A stretch of DNA of 64,000 nt from Chrysopilus asiliformis (Eukaryota; Arthropoda; Insecta; Diptera; Rhagionidae), in the NCBI GenBank assembly GCA_964034945.1, contig OZ035963.1:34689644-34753643 (forward strand). Direction: 5' to 3'. Position 1 is the stretch's first letter. Each line of letters starts with the position of its first letter. This document shows, piece after piece, positions 44,545-56,035 of this stretch. Under the pieces are notes generated by a model. The model ran no database searches, had not been told where the DNA came from, and saw only the letters and a list, made by a program, of their open reading frames with translations. A program made the translations under genes and the position numbers.

Positions 44545-45536
44545 CAATTGAAGACCTCGGTGTAAAAACCGGTCATCTCCACGTTTTGAAAATTTTCAGG
44601 AAAGACAAGAAACATATTAGCATGAGATTTTTGGTCTACGATAAAGTTTACAAATCTCAATTTAATTCAAGCATGTGTTCTTACATTATTTTAATTTGAA
44701 ATAAAGATTTTTTTAATTTTTTAACATGGCTGTTTCTTGCACCCAAGAGTAAAAAAGCGGTTTTTAAAATTCATTATTGACTATAAAATACAGTCCAAAA
44801 TATGTTCAATAGCCTTTAAAAATAAACAAATAAAAATATATTCAATTTAACAAACCAAAGCTCCCAGAAAAAAAATCAAATGTAAAAAAATCTACGTCAA
44901 ATTATATGAAACAATGACTTCAGTCGTCTTCTTTTCTTTAATAACTTTTTACACAGACCTCCAATAAGTATGGTGTTTGCTGCCAACTGTGCGCATTCAT
45001 TTATTCGTGCATTTGGTATCAATAGGGCAATTCACTCTTGATCGTAGATAGTAAAATCGTAGATTGTACTGTACATCTACGATGGAAAAGTACAACGAAG
45101 CGTGAGCAGCGCTTAATTAGAGGTTGTGGGTTTTGTCGTAAATTTTTGACTCTTTTATTTATTTTCTTTACCTAAATTGTTTAAAGCATTTTTTAACTCT
45201 TAATTTATACTAAATCATATAAATACTTTAATTTACTTGCTTTTCCAATGTCAATTTTAGAGTTGGCACCAAGTTGACATGTCACAAAACATGTCTTAAC
45301 CTCACTTTATTAGAAGTACGACAAAAACTACGATTTTACCATACCTTCGGGTGTAGTAGATTGTAGTTTTCGTCGTAAAAAAATTTGTATGGAGAACTGT
45401 CAAAAAACTACGATTTTATTTACGATTCTACGATTCTGCGAGTTTACGATCAACTACGATAAAGAGTGAATAGCCCTAATAACTCATTTTCGTCAAAAAG
45501 TGGAGATGACCGGTTTTTGCACCGAGATTTTCAATT
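44545..45536. mobile_element. Inverted-repeat element hosting a second one
   Basis: CTCGGTGTAAAAACCGGTCA (from 44556) is matched inverted by CTCGGTGCAAAAACCGGTCA (ending 45526). The pairing continues inward (TCTCCAC-TTTTGA) and weakly outward through AATTGAA. It holds the element at 45023-45478 and no coding frame. Confidence 0.65.
45023..45478. mobile_element. Nested MITE with TAGGGCAATTCACTCT ends (456 bp)
   Basis: Left TAGGGCAATTCACTCTTGAT and right, inverted TAGGGCTATTCACTCTTTAT match at 18 of 20 positions. The interior repeats CTACGATTTTACGA-type motifs. The ends resemble hAT, but I did not find an exact 8-bp duplication. Confidence 0.65.
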
Positions 45537-47240
45537 CGAGTTTAATTTTTTTAAATGTCACTTCTAAATACTTCCTGTCAACTCAAGATACATGTAAAAA
45601 AAAGATAAATATTTATTAGATAATTTATTTTACTTAGAAATTTTTATTCGTTTTCTTAACAAAATCCTATTTGGTTTGGTACAATATCTACGTAATAACA
45701 TTGTATATTTCCTCGGCTGAAAATGAAAATTTTGTATCAAAGTTTAGGGTAAAAAATTTACTACTTTCAGCATTTGCATAAAAACTACATCAGTAGACGA
45801 TGACAGAGAAAAGAAAACATACATTGTCTGTACCCCAAATGTCAGTAAAATAAAAATACCAATACAATATCAATTGTAAATGACTTGAATCTTAACTTAC
45901 CACATTGTCAACTATAGTCTATCACTAAACTGAACGGGAGAAACAGGCTCGTTTTCCTAAACACAAATAGCAAAAGAAAAAAAAAATCACTTCTGAAATC
46001 AACGAAAATAGTCATGAGAGCAAAAATAAAATATTCAGAGTTCACCATATCAAATTCCCCCCAGTTACTTTTATTTCATATACGTAGTTGCGGTACGTAT
46101 TCATATGAAATACCCAGACAAAAAAAAATCTTAAAAGTACCTTTAACAGATAGCTAGAGTCATCCAACCTCTTGACATAAGAGATTTAAATCACATATAC
46201 ACCACTGAGTACTTTTTTGGCGGCATATACTTAAAATACGAGTTTATGAGATAGTAGAGATTCCCAAAGTCGTAACCCGCTCTTTATAGGATTTAGTAGG
46301 ACGGGCTGGCAGACCTGAAGTGACATAGATTTTTCTTTTTTTGGGGGAAACTTATAAAAATTTCCACGCATGTTGTCAGTTTATTGCTATATGACTGGTA
46401 CCATGAATATATCAAGGCAGAGACTACTGAATTTTCTTTTACCCTTAACCCAGCAAGCTATGTTGTTAAGGTCTTTGCCGTGGCCTTCCGTTATTTTATC
46501 GAATTCCTTTTTTTTCATTTTAAAGGCTCTTTGTATGTAGCGTAGCGTATGCTGTGCCAGAATCGCAATCTTTATCCATAGAAGTACAGTGGTTGCTAAG
46601 CTCGTGTAAATGCAAGAGGAAAGCTATGTTTTTATATACTCGTACTTTTCCGGATTTTCCAGTAGCTGGTTTTTTTCATTCATATCTGCCTTTGTTGTTG
46701 GCGGTGTTACACCCACCCAATTTTTAGTAGACTCCATTTCCAAGTTTATGTGTTTATTTCAGATAGCGGTATGGCATAAACAGGCAGTTTTCATATGAAT
46801 TATGAGAGATCTCTTGATTTTGCAATGTATATGTGACTATTTTTTTTTTATTTTTTTCGGAAAGACCAGTAGGTATTGAGTTAATTCTAAAAACAGAACG
46901 TGAGTCAATTCCTAAATTATTTCCAGCAAAAACAGAATGAGATGGGATTAAAGATAGCTTGTTGTATGTGATAAGAGGATAATGATTTTTACCTTTCTAT
47001 GACTTTAGTACTTCCATTCTAATTGGCTTAGTCTAGGATCAAATGCATGTTATTCATCATATTGCTCATATATACGAAGTGAACGTTTTTCTTCAAAAGT
47101 GATATTTAGTTTTGCGTAGGTATTTATTAATGCAGAAATTTTTTTTGATAAGCTTTTGAAAAAGTTTTCAAACTTTCAAAAAACACAGGTGGATTAACCT
47201 AACGGTGAGGTGATACCTTTCTTACATAATTAAACTACAT
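45537..47240. other. No gene seen
   Basis: AT-rich; one short plus-strand frame (46610-46798) lacks any recognisable motif. Confidence 0.45.
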
Positions 47241-47394
47241 GAGCCTATTCACATTGGTTGAAATAGTCCGCCTAATTCTGACAGAAACTGGCAACATTAA
47301 GGCAAGGGGCTCAGTCCCACTTCCTCACCTTGCCTAAATGTTGCTAGTTTCTGTCAGAATTAAGCGGACTATTTCAACCAATGTGAACAGGCTC
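47241..47394. mobile_element. 154-bp palindromic MITE
   Basis: The arms, about 65 bp each, begin GAGCCTATTCACATTGG and GAGCCTGTTCACATTGG (right end inverted). They surround an 18-20-base centre. CAT occurs directly outside both ends, a possible 3-bp duplication. The transcript would fold as a long hairpin. Confidence 0.75.
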
Positions 47395-47449
47395 CATGAG
47401 ATGAAAAATTCGGTATTACAGTAGAACACGCTTTAGTCCATAATCGTAT

Positions 47450-48245
47450 TGGAAAGTTTGACTTCAAAGTGGAATTTTGGTACAACTGTTCGAATTTTGA
47501 TACGAATATCACCATACGGGCATCAATCTTGTATTTCGTAATGAAATCGACGCGACTCAATATTGCAATCCTATATCTCGACGCCATGTGTGTCAGTTTG
47601 TGTATGGCATGCAAATAGTTCAGTTTGTGAATGGCATAAAGCACACATTCCATTATTTTATCTTGATTGTCAACATATCTGACATTACTGGGACAAAATG
47701 TTCACGAACTGTCAAAATGATAAGTGCAATCGAAATGTATATTCTCGGTTTGGATAATTCGAATCAAGAAAAAACTATCATTTTACGCCTAATTAGAAGT
47801 GCACTGAAATCACTGAAAGCATTTAAATCATCGGTGAAAGTTTCCCATAAAATCCTTTTTTGGTTTTCTTGGTTTTCCCCATCGCATTTTTTTCGAGTGA
47901 ACCTGTGGCAAGTGACGGATTTTCGCCCATAAATTTGACAAGAGCCGCCAACTGAAGCTTGTTTGTCTGTTCTCTATAATTTAATTGTATATTTAATTTG
48001 GTGTTAGTTTGGTTTTGGCATTGTTTTACACCACTTCTTACGAAATTAATTGCAACGAAGTAAACGTCTTTATCGACGCTAGTCAATGCGTCGTAAGGTT
48101 TATGTCCCAGTTTGTTCGACGCGTCGAGCTACATGATGGACTTTTGTGTTGTGAGACCCGTTTATGCAGACGCATCGCAATACAAAATTGGTGCCCGGGT
48201 TTTCAATAATTGCCAGATTGGCAATTATAGCTTTTGTTATGTTTT
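47450..48245 (+). repeat. Fragment of the subfamily A repeat, split by an insertion
   Basis: ACTTCAAAGTGGAATTTTGG...ATCACCATACGGG (to 47520) is followed, after 675 bp of foreign sequence, by CGGGTTTTCAATAATTGCCA (from 48196). In the uninterrupted copy near 20250-20290 these are adjacent. Confidence 0.8.
47521..48195. mobile_element. 675-bp DNA element inserted in the repeat, CAYCAAT ends
   Basis: The insertion is proven by comparison with the intact copy near 20270. The ends CATCAATCTTGTATTTCG and, inverted, CACCAATTTTGTATTGCG are imperfect terminal repeats. CGGG occurs at both junctions, a likely 4-bp duplication. GACGCGTCGA and similar CpG motifs lie near the right end. The frames inside (47588-47932 and 48009-48209) show no domain I recognise. 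Superfamily not assigned. Confidence 0.7.
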
Positions 48246-49731
48246 TTCACATGTATTTTCCGAAACTAAATATTGCTGAGGAAAGTTTTGTAACTGATAT
48301 TTTTAAACGATTTAGTGTTTATAAAACTTGTATATTTGTATGGGGGAGTGGGCGAAAGAGTAACCTGATTGGATTTTGATATCTGAGAAAATTTGGTAAA
48401 ATTATATTATGAGTAGGGGAGACCGGGTATGGTTGTCACACGGGTTGGTTGTCACAGCGGCCATAACAGAAAACTGAACGAACGAATGAGTTTATTAATC
48501 GGCGTCGAATGAGTGCTATAGCAACACTTCTGTACCTACTTCACTTCAGCCTGCTCTAAAATGCAGTGACGTAGATATATGCAATTGTTTTTTTTGGACA
48601 GCGAAAGTAATTTTTTGTGCATCTGTGTCGAGTCTCGTAAGCATAATTAAATAATACATAGTAATATACCTTTTCGTGTATTTATGATATGTGTTTCATG
48701 ATATTGTTATATGATTTTTCAAATAAACATTGATTGAACTTTATTTTGGGAGGTTATGTACAAAAATGTGTTTTGGGGCAGGTTGTCTCAGGTTGACTGG
48801 GGTTGGTAGTCTCATATAATTCCATTAAGTTAGGTATTTTGAATTAAAAAATATTACGTCCAAAGAAATTATAGACTTACTATGATTATATTTTTGTTAT
48901 GTTCGTTACCAGAATTTTAGTTATTGTTTTTTATTATGAATTATGCATTTTTACTTTCTTCTACGGAGTATAATAAAGTATTGTATTCATGAAAAATTTC
49001 GACCTCTTAATTTTGCCTAAAAAACATTTCCCGATCACTCCTGAGTCGATTGGAGTCATTAATTACATACAACATTTTACCTTTAATAAAGATACTCATT
49101 GGATTTAAATAAGTATTTATTTTTATATTCCCCCTTTAATTTGCTATGTGACTACCTACCCCAGACACTGTGACAACCATCCCTGACACGGGGTTAAAAG
49201 TCACACTTTTATTTTTTCAAAAAAAATTATAATTGTTCCTCAATAGATAATGCTAGACAAAAAGTCTTTATTTATTTTTAAACTAGAATAAGTATATTAT
49301 CTACTGATATATAAAAATCCAGCTAAACTAAGAACATGGCCACTAAAAATACAAAAGAACAAAAAATGTGACAACCATACCCGGTCTCCCCTACTTTGGT
49401 CTTAAGAGTTTTTTTCATTACGACGTATCATTTCGAGAAACACGGTTCCGTGTGTATGCGGGAGGAGGGAAGGAGTGGTCCGATTTTGTTCGTTAACGAA
49501 CTCGACCTCCCATTTTAAACAGCAATAAAAACAGCAATGTGAAATTTCAAGTCTATAGATTAATTCGTTCTCAAGTTATCGTGTCCACGGATAAAAGAAC
49601 AGACAGACGGCAAAAATTAAGTAGATTCTAAACATACTGTTGTGATTCTTCTTTTTTGTGCGTTAAAAATGGTGGAGTAATCCTATTCTACCCCATTTAT
49701 GGTTTCACCATATATAGGGTGTAAAAAGCGA
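48246..49731 (-). repeat. Microsatellite-bearing dispersed repeat split by a pogo-type element
   Basis: The left part has TGTATGGGGGAGTGGGCG and CTGATTGGATTTTGATATCT. After the element at 48416-49391 the family blocks resume (GGAGGAGGGAAGGAGTGGTC, a short ACAGACAGACGG remnant at 49599, GGTTTCACCATATATAGGGT). No gene. Confidence 0.65.
48416..49391. mobile_element. pogo-type non-autonomous element (976 bp), near-perfect ends, TA duplication
   Basis: The ends GGGGAGACCGGGTATGGTTG are exact inverted copies for at least 25 bp, with TA on each side (48414-48415 and 49392-49393). Sub-terminal copies of GGTTGTCACA and TGACAACCAT recur. Size, TA target and GGGGARAC ends parallel the element at 22072-23039, which carries a transposase remnant. 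I see no coding remnant here. Confidence 0.8.
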
Positions 49732-51211
49732 GTTAAGCCGAAAATTTCTTAATCCCTCTGAAAAAATGTAGAAAATTCTTATAACTAGCAAGTTCACACA
49801 TTTCAATGTTCCGTTGCTTCTCTCGACACTACTACCTTGAACCCCATTCTCGAAATTACCAATTGATAAAATATTATGCAAATTAATAAAATACTGAAGA
49901 AACATATAGAAATTTTAATTTTCAAAACTTAATGTTATTTTGCTTTCAAATCAAACATTGGCCAATTTTGCTTTGCAATCGACTGACTGAATACTCCCCT
50001 AACTTATGTAACTGGATAACTGCCAATAAGTCTAAGTATTGTTGGTATATGCCAGGGGGTGTTCTAGTATGAATGGTGATGTGCTCTAGTACTCTGACAT
50101 TAAGGCATTTAAAGATCCTGACCCAAAGATAAAAGATTTATGCGCATTCAAACAAATAAAAACACTGAATTTTATAAAACAATTTTTTGTTTTGGAATTC
50201 AAATACGATCATACAAAAACATTGAAAAATCCTTTGTAAAGAAAAAATCTTTGAGGAGTATATTATTTAGTTTTTCCAATCACACGTTCCACTTCTAATC
50301 TCTTGTAACACATAAATGAATCTCTCTTGTCATCGCCAAGTAAACAACATAGGAATGCGAAAGAAAACGAAACCTCAAAGCAATTTGTTCTGGAAAATCC
50401 TTGGAGGGAAACCCTACAACACATAAGAAAGCGAACAAGTAGCGTTCCAAAACTAATAATGTTCTCGTCTTGTAACCATCCTTGTATAATTCTTACCAAA
50501 ACATGAACATACATATTGCACTTCGTATATCTCAGATTCACAATCATAGATAAGAATTATTTAACCGTCCAAAATCTGACTATACTACATTTGCTAATAT
50601 TATATACATATGAATACATATTATGCCATAATGTAGAATAGCAACATTTATATAGCTACAAGTAATTTTAATGTTATTCTTATATGTATAAAAATTAATA
50701 TACACATACCTACATACCTATATAATAACTGTATTAGAAGTAACTATAGTTATGTTTATATTTTCGTATATTTAGTACATCGCAGCATCATCCCTAATGC
50801 CGAAATCGAGCATGAGATGAATTACAATTAGAAGTAGACACACAGAAGATGAATCTGAATTGCTAAGAAAATTAACCAGCATGACTGTTACGAGTTCATT
50901 GAATTTAAACGTTTGGATGATAGTGGACAACTATAGTCAAGTGTATCTTAAAGCCAACTCTTAGAAAGTAAATTGAGTTTTAGGTTAAAATGTCATCATG
51001 TCAATACTTAAATAAATTAAAATATGGGGAATAAACTCTACTAATAAAATCAGCATTTGTTAAGCCAGTGCGATCTACATGCCAAAAGTTCAGGATTATC
51101 TTAAAATGAACCTGTTGACGACGATATTAAAATTATTTAGAAAAAAAAAGATAATATTATGTAAAGTTGGATTACGAAACAAAAATTAACTAAAAAAAAG
51201 AATTAAAACAT
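49732..51211. other. AT-rich stretch, no gene seen
   Basis: Two short minus-strand frames (49705-49905, 50263-50547) have no recognisable motifs. TACATA-rich near 50600-50730. Confidence 0.45.
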
Positions 51212-51392
51212 GTCATATGGCGGGTGACTGCAATTTTGGTAGGAATTCCGTAAGGTCACGGCGACTGTCGATTCGACCACTTTTTAAGTTTATTACTTCA
51301 AGTAAGGTGATCAACCGGACAAGTCGTCGAATCGACAGTCGTCTGTGACCTTACGGATTTCCTACCAAGATTGCAGTGACCCGTCATATGAC
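51212..51392. mobile_element. 181-bp palindromic MITE
   Basis: GTCATATGGCGGGTGACTGC (left) and, inverted, GTCATATGACGGGTCACTGC (right) start arms of about 75 bp that continue through TTGGTAGGAATTCCGTAAGG-type sequence. The loop is short and AT-rich. CATATG in the ends is self-complementary, so the exact limit of the target duplication is ambiguous. Confidence 0.75.
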
Positions 51393-51479
51393 GGGCTTTA
51401 ATCCTGGTCTAAGTTAATGGCGAAACTGGCTACCAACGGTTAAGAATCTAGCAAGCGAAGGGTTCACAAGCAAGAGGAA

Positions 51480-52335
51480 CTTACAGTGAGCAAAAAATTT
51501 CCTTGGCGACAATTAAAACCCTACACAATTGCGCAAACCATGCCAAAATTGCTTTAACCCTTTGACAACAACAGGCAAGTATGCTTGCCCAAGAGCTTTC
51601 AGTACTTAAAATCGTCCAGTTAAGAGATAAAGCAAAGGTATTAAAAGGTTTTTTGTAGAGGATAGATGGGGCAATATAAATGTATATGTGGCGGGAATTC
51701 TATGCCGGTTCCCCTGTGCCCCTATGATCCTAAATGAAAATTAAAATGATTTAACAAGGTTTTTTATTGCTCTTCCAGAAATTTTGGTATAATGGACTTA
51801 GAACGATTTCACTCTTAGCCGACGATATCTGTACTTGCGATTGCTTCGACGTCTACCACATGCACAACTAATTAAATTCAGTTTGTTCAAATTCAAAAAT
51901 ATTTACGTACATGAATTATAAAGAATGTTGTCTTTCAATTTTAATTTTCGAGATAAAAAAATGAGGGGAAGGAGGGGGTCTAGGGCCACCATTTTTTGTG
52001 GCATAACTATTATCCGGTCACAGATCATGAAAATGAAAAAAAATCAAAATCCCTTCGGCCGAAAATGTATGGTCGTCAAAGGGTTAACGGTCCAGGAAAT
52101 AGCGAGAGCGGGGTTTACAGTTAGGGTGGGTGGGGTTAATCTGGGTAAAAAGTATTTCTTGGGGAACAGAGGAAAACCTATATAATGGTGCATACCGCGT
52201 CAAGATTGCTCTAACGGTTCAGGAGATAACAGGAAAGGGGCTTACTGAGAAAGGGGGATGGTTTTATTTGAGTGGGTCAAAGTTAACCCTGGGGGACAAT
52301 TTACCCAGTCAATAAACCGCGTCAAAATCAGTTAG
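51480..52335 (+). repeat. Old tandem repeat (unit about 126 bp) hosting a TTAA element
   Basis: AACGGTCCAGGAAATAGCGA (52086) and AACGGTTCAGGAGATAACAG (52212) start two diverged units. ACCGCGTCAA occurs before the second unit and again at about 52316. A TTAA-flanked element splits the preceding AAATTGCTTTAACGGTCC. Confidence 0.6.
51558..52083. mobile_element. piggyBac-like MITE (526 bp) with TTAA duplication
   Basis: Ends CCCTTTGACAAC and, inverted, CCCTTTGACGACC, with TTAA on each side (51554-51557 and 52084-52087). The neighbouring tandem unit GATTGCTCTAACGGTTCAGG shows the target sequence without insertion. A palindrome GGCAAGTATGCTTGCC lies near the left end. No transposase. Confidence 0.8.
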
Positions 52336-52464
52336 CTAGGACGGGATCTACAGTCGAAAATAGAGCGTTACGAATATATGTATATATATACCAAATTGTG
52401 TTTTTATACGATAGACACGTTCCCGAGCAGTACGTGCAAAAAAAAATTGTGTAAAAAATATATT

Positions 52465-52946
52465 CAGGGTATTCACAGTCGTCTTTTAAATTGCGGGTAA
52501 ATTTACCGCTCGGTAATTCAGTCAAATTTAACAGAATTTTACCGAGACGGTAACTTGGTTCATGTAAAAATGAATGACCGGATTCGGTAATTGTATACAC
52601 GCCTTGAGTCGTGTTTTCCGGCCCGGTTATTCGGTATCAAGAATCAACCGCGAGTGGCGCTAGTAATGTTTTTAGTTGTCAAATTTTTTCGCTGGTTTTT
52701 TGTTAATCTCATCGGATTGATGCAAATTTTTTTATATTTTGATAGCCGTTGCCACAATAGAAATTCAAAAGAATACATCAGTGACATATTTTACAATCAA
52801 ATTCGCAGTTCATGATTTGGTCACGTATCAAATAAAAGCGCTGTTCTCAAATCTGTGCTGTGGGATGTTCACAGCAGAATATTTTGAGTCTTTTAATATT
52901 ACCGAAAATACCGAATACCGAAAATTAAAAGATTGTGAATACCCTC
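52465..52946. mobile_element. hAT-like MITE with GGGTATTCACA ends
   Basis: CAGGGTATTCACAGTCGTCT (left) and, inverted, GAGGGTATTCACAATCTTTT (right). The interior repeats TTACCG/CGGTAA motifs in both directions. I could not confirm an 8-bp duplication. Two short plus-strand frames inside are not recognisable. Confidence 0.55.
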
Positions 52947-55120
52947 ATTGTATAAAAAGGAGACATTTTTCGGATGTTTAAACATCCACAAAAATAATAC
53001 AGTAAAAGTCCTTGAGTTCATATTTATAAGTGGGGTTTACATATAAACGGGGTTTAACTTTACTGGAGCAGAATCGCCTAAGGTAGCTAATCCTGATTAT
53101 CGACTGTCGATTTTTCAGACCTCGTCAGTGAGAAAGGTTTTCAAATTTCGACCACAAAGCAATCACAATGTAAATGATACTCTGGTAGGTCCCGCTTTTA
53201 GTTTGAAATACTGAACTACAAATTGTATAGTTGTCATCTTACCAAAGCCCAAAAAATCCACCGATAGTCATTTCCATCAACTATGACTGTAAGCGATTCC
53301 ATCTCAGCAACTCAATATAACCTAAAGCCTTTTTTGTGGTTAATGTTTTTGATGTTCATATAATCCAGCTGTTCATATAACGCGATGTTCATATAAACGC
53401 GTGTCTGCAAAATTGTTATGTCCTTATTGAAAGACCCGATATATATTTAGTATAGGCTAAACAAAGATTTTTTTGTAAAAATATGGTAATTGTGTTCGGC
53501 CCAAATTCTGAGAAAATGTTTTTTTTAATTTTTAAGACGTTTTTTTTCTATTTAAAATTGTTAAAAGTTTTTTATACTTTTTTCACAACATTGTCGGATG
53601 CGTTACTACAACATATATATTTTTTTTAAATCGGACAAAAGCGGTTCTCGAGAAAATAACTTTTAAGATTTTGCTTCCTCCGCCCCTTCCGGCCGTTATA
53701 AGGGGTTTACAGGGTTAAAAATTTCGTCGAACGGTACTTGCATCAATACCAATGTCTGGTAAAAATTTCAGATCAATTGCTTCCAGGGCAATTTTCGGTA
53801 CCTTGTTCGGCTACGGTCTTTCAAGTTTTTAGCTCCCTCCGTTCGAAGTAAATAGCTTCGAATATATGTAGGTGAGGGATACACACACCTATATCTCCTA
53901 GACGGGAAAGATTAAGGCTTTTTCCTTCAAGTCAGATTTTTGATTATCTACCAAATAATATTGGTTTCAATCGAAACTGGGAGTGCCATCCCGAACAGTT
54001 CCATCGGCAGTACATACATATAATGTGCACGCATAATGAGAGGAATCAAGAAAACGCAAATTTAGCAAGCATCATAATATCGCAAATGGTTTGTATACGT
54101 TTGTATATGGATATGTATTTATCGTCAAATCTACATAACTAAATCGATTGCTACAAATCTTAGGGTACAAATTTATTGGTGTATATGCGTAAGCTAACTA
54201 GTGTTATAGTTAAATCATATACGTGCGTTGAATAGCAACTAAAATATAGGCAGTGAGAAATGTGATAAATATAACTTTCACCTTTAATCGTATTTTCACG
54301 AATTTAAACATAGAGGTGTCGATTTGTAAGCAATTTATAGGCGATTAATTTCATATACAGATAAGATATTTGATTAGTAAATAAAAGTTTGGTTGTATTT
54401 TTAAATAGGAACTTAACTATCGACTTATAGAGGATCATGCAGAAATCCAAATGCAAATGGACATACAAAGCAGGGTGTAGTGAAAAAATGATTTTTTGCA
54501 CATAGTGTTAAAATGTAGAGCAAAAACCTATGCAATTACCAGCTAATTACCTGCTAGAACAGTAAGCTTTTGTTTCTGCTATATTTTTTCAGTTTTCGTA
54601 TAATAAATAGTATTCAAGCGAAGACGGAAGCTGAGACACGCACCGAGGGAAATTTTCTATTTCTCAATAACTCAGAAACCAAATCACATAATGATTTCGA
54701 TAAAACTTGGATTACGAATTTGTATGAGAATTGATCTGGATCTCTGATCTGATCAAAAAATTTCAGTGTACCTTACTTGATATTTTTTTTACAGAGCACA
54801 CGCTTGTATCAAACAAACAAACAATTGTATGCATATCTGCTCTAGAAGCTAAATAAGAGTTTTTCTAGTTTTTAAGTGGTGACTTTCATCAGAAGCAGCA
54901 TATCCAACTACCCACTGTATTTCAGGATTTTATTGTTCGTGCAGAGATTAGACCTGAATGTTACATACGCCGAAATTTGTGTTTGCGTACGAATTTTACC
55001 GGGAAAATTGTTATTAATAGTGGTTGATAGATAGAATACCATATTCAAGAAAAAGGTGTTTCCAATCCCGCCCCGTAAAAAACACGGAAATTTAAAATTC
55101 GGAACTTTAAGGATAACGCC
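52947..55120. other. No gene seen
   Basis: AT-rich. GTTCATATAA motifs recur around 53005-53405 and may be a decayed TA-target element whose ends I could not match. No coding region recognised. Confidence 0.45.
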
Positions 55121-55123
55121 AAT

Positions 55124-55815
55124 CACCCCTGTTCTGGAACCCGGCGTTGCGTTAGTTTATTCGATATTCACTCGCTTGGTTCTCGATATTTCATTTTTGG
55201 TGTTCTGGAAAACGCGACGTTTCGTTTCAGTTCAACGCGGAGGAACGCATTCGATTCTATTCGATTTTCGTTGTTCTGAAATTCGCCGGGAGCTGATATT
55301 TGAGGTTAAATTGCTCACTTGAGTTTTCTCGCATTTGGTGTTGGCTGTGATTGACGAAATGCAAGTTGGGCAAATATTTTTTCAATTTTATGAATCATGA
55401 GTAAATAATAAAGTGTTTTATTCAAATAGGAGGGGAACTCAAAGTTCAACTAATACTTCACAATTCAACCTATTAATCGAAAAAATGAAAGTATAGTTAC
55501 GAGTCTTCACTTGACTTCATTTCGTTCGAAGAATCTCTCAATAACCTTCTTTGGCTTTTCAGTGAATTTACCTCGTCGTGCCTCATTAACAAATATAATG
55601 GGAGTGTTAAATCCATTTTCAAACTTCAATCAAACGTTTTCACTTGCATAACCAAGAAATAAATACAACCAGCTGAGTTTTGACACTGCGTTTGCATGCG
55701 ATGTTTGCCGTATTTTTAAACAGCAAACGCCGTTTTTCAGAACACCGATCGCGTAGCGAATCGAATCGAATGCGTTACGTTTAGCGGGCTAACGCCGTAT
55801 CTCAGAACAAGGGTG
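55124..55815. mobile_element. Inverted-repeat element with CACCCYTGTTCTG ends (692 bp)
   Basis: Left CACCCCTGTTCTGGAAC and right, inverted CACCCTTGTTCTGAGAT, then a shared CGGCGTTNG segment. AAT lies outside both ends (55121-55123 and 55816-55818), a possible 3-bp duplication. The interior repeats ATTCGATTCGA-like motifs. No coding capacity; CAC ends with 3-bp duplication are only weakly suggestive of a CACTA relative. Confidence 0.6.
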
Positions 55816-56035
55816 AATATCTTTTGAGTCATTTTGAGCCAGAAAAATCAAGGCAGGAGTTTTTGTAGCGGGAATTTCAAAGCTCAAAATAAGCCCTGCA
55901 AGGATAGCCCAAATACACATTTTTCTGCGCAGAATCAGCATTTTAAGATTGCCGCGCTTGGCTCGGTTTTCCAGATAAGTGTTTTTTTTTTAAATTCTAC
56001 TACGAAATTTTCTGAAAATAGTTAATTAACCGCAA

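Noticed and set aside
47588..47932. A 114-codon plus-strand frame as the transposase of the 675-bp insertion
   Set aside because: No catalytic or DNA-binding motif visible and too short for a transposase.
53005..53410. A TA-target MITE with GTTCATATAA motifs
   Set aside because: Repeated motifs are present, but I could not match the two ends or a duplication.
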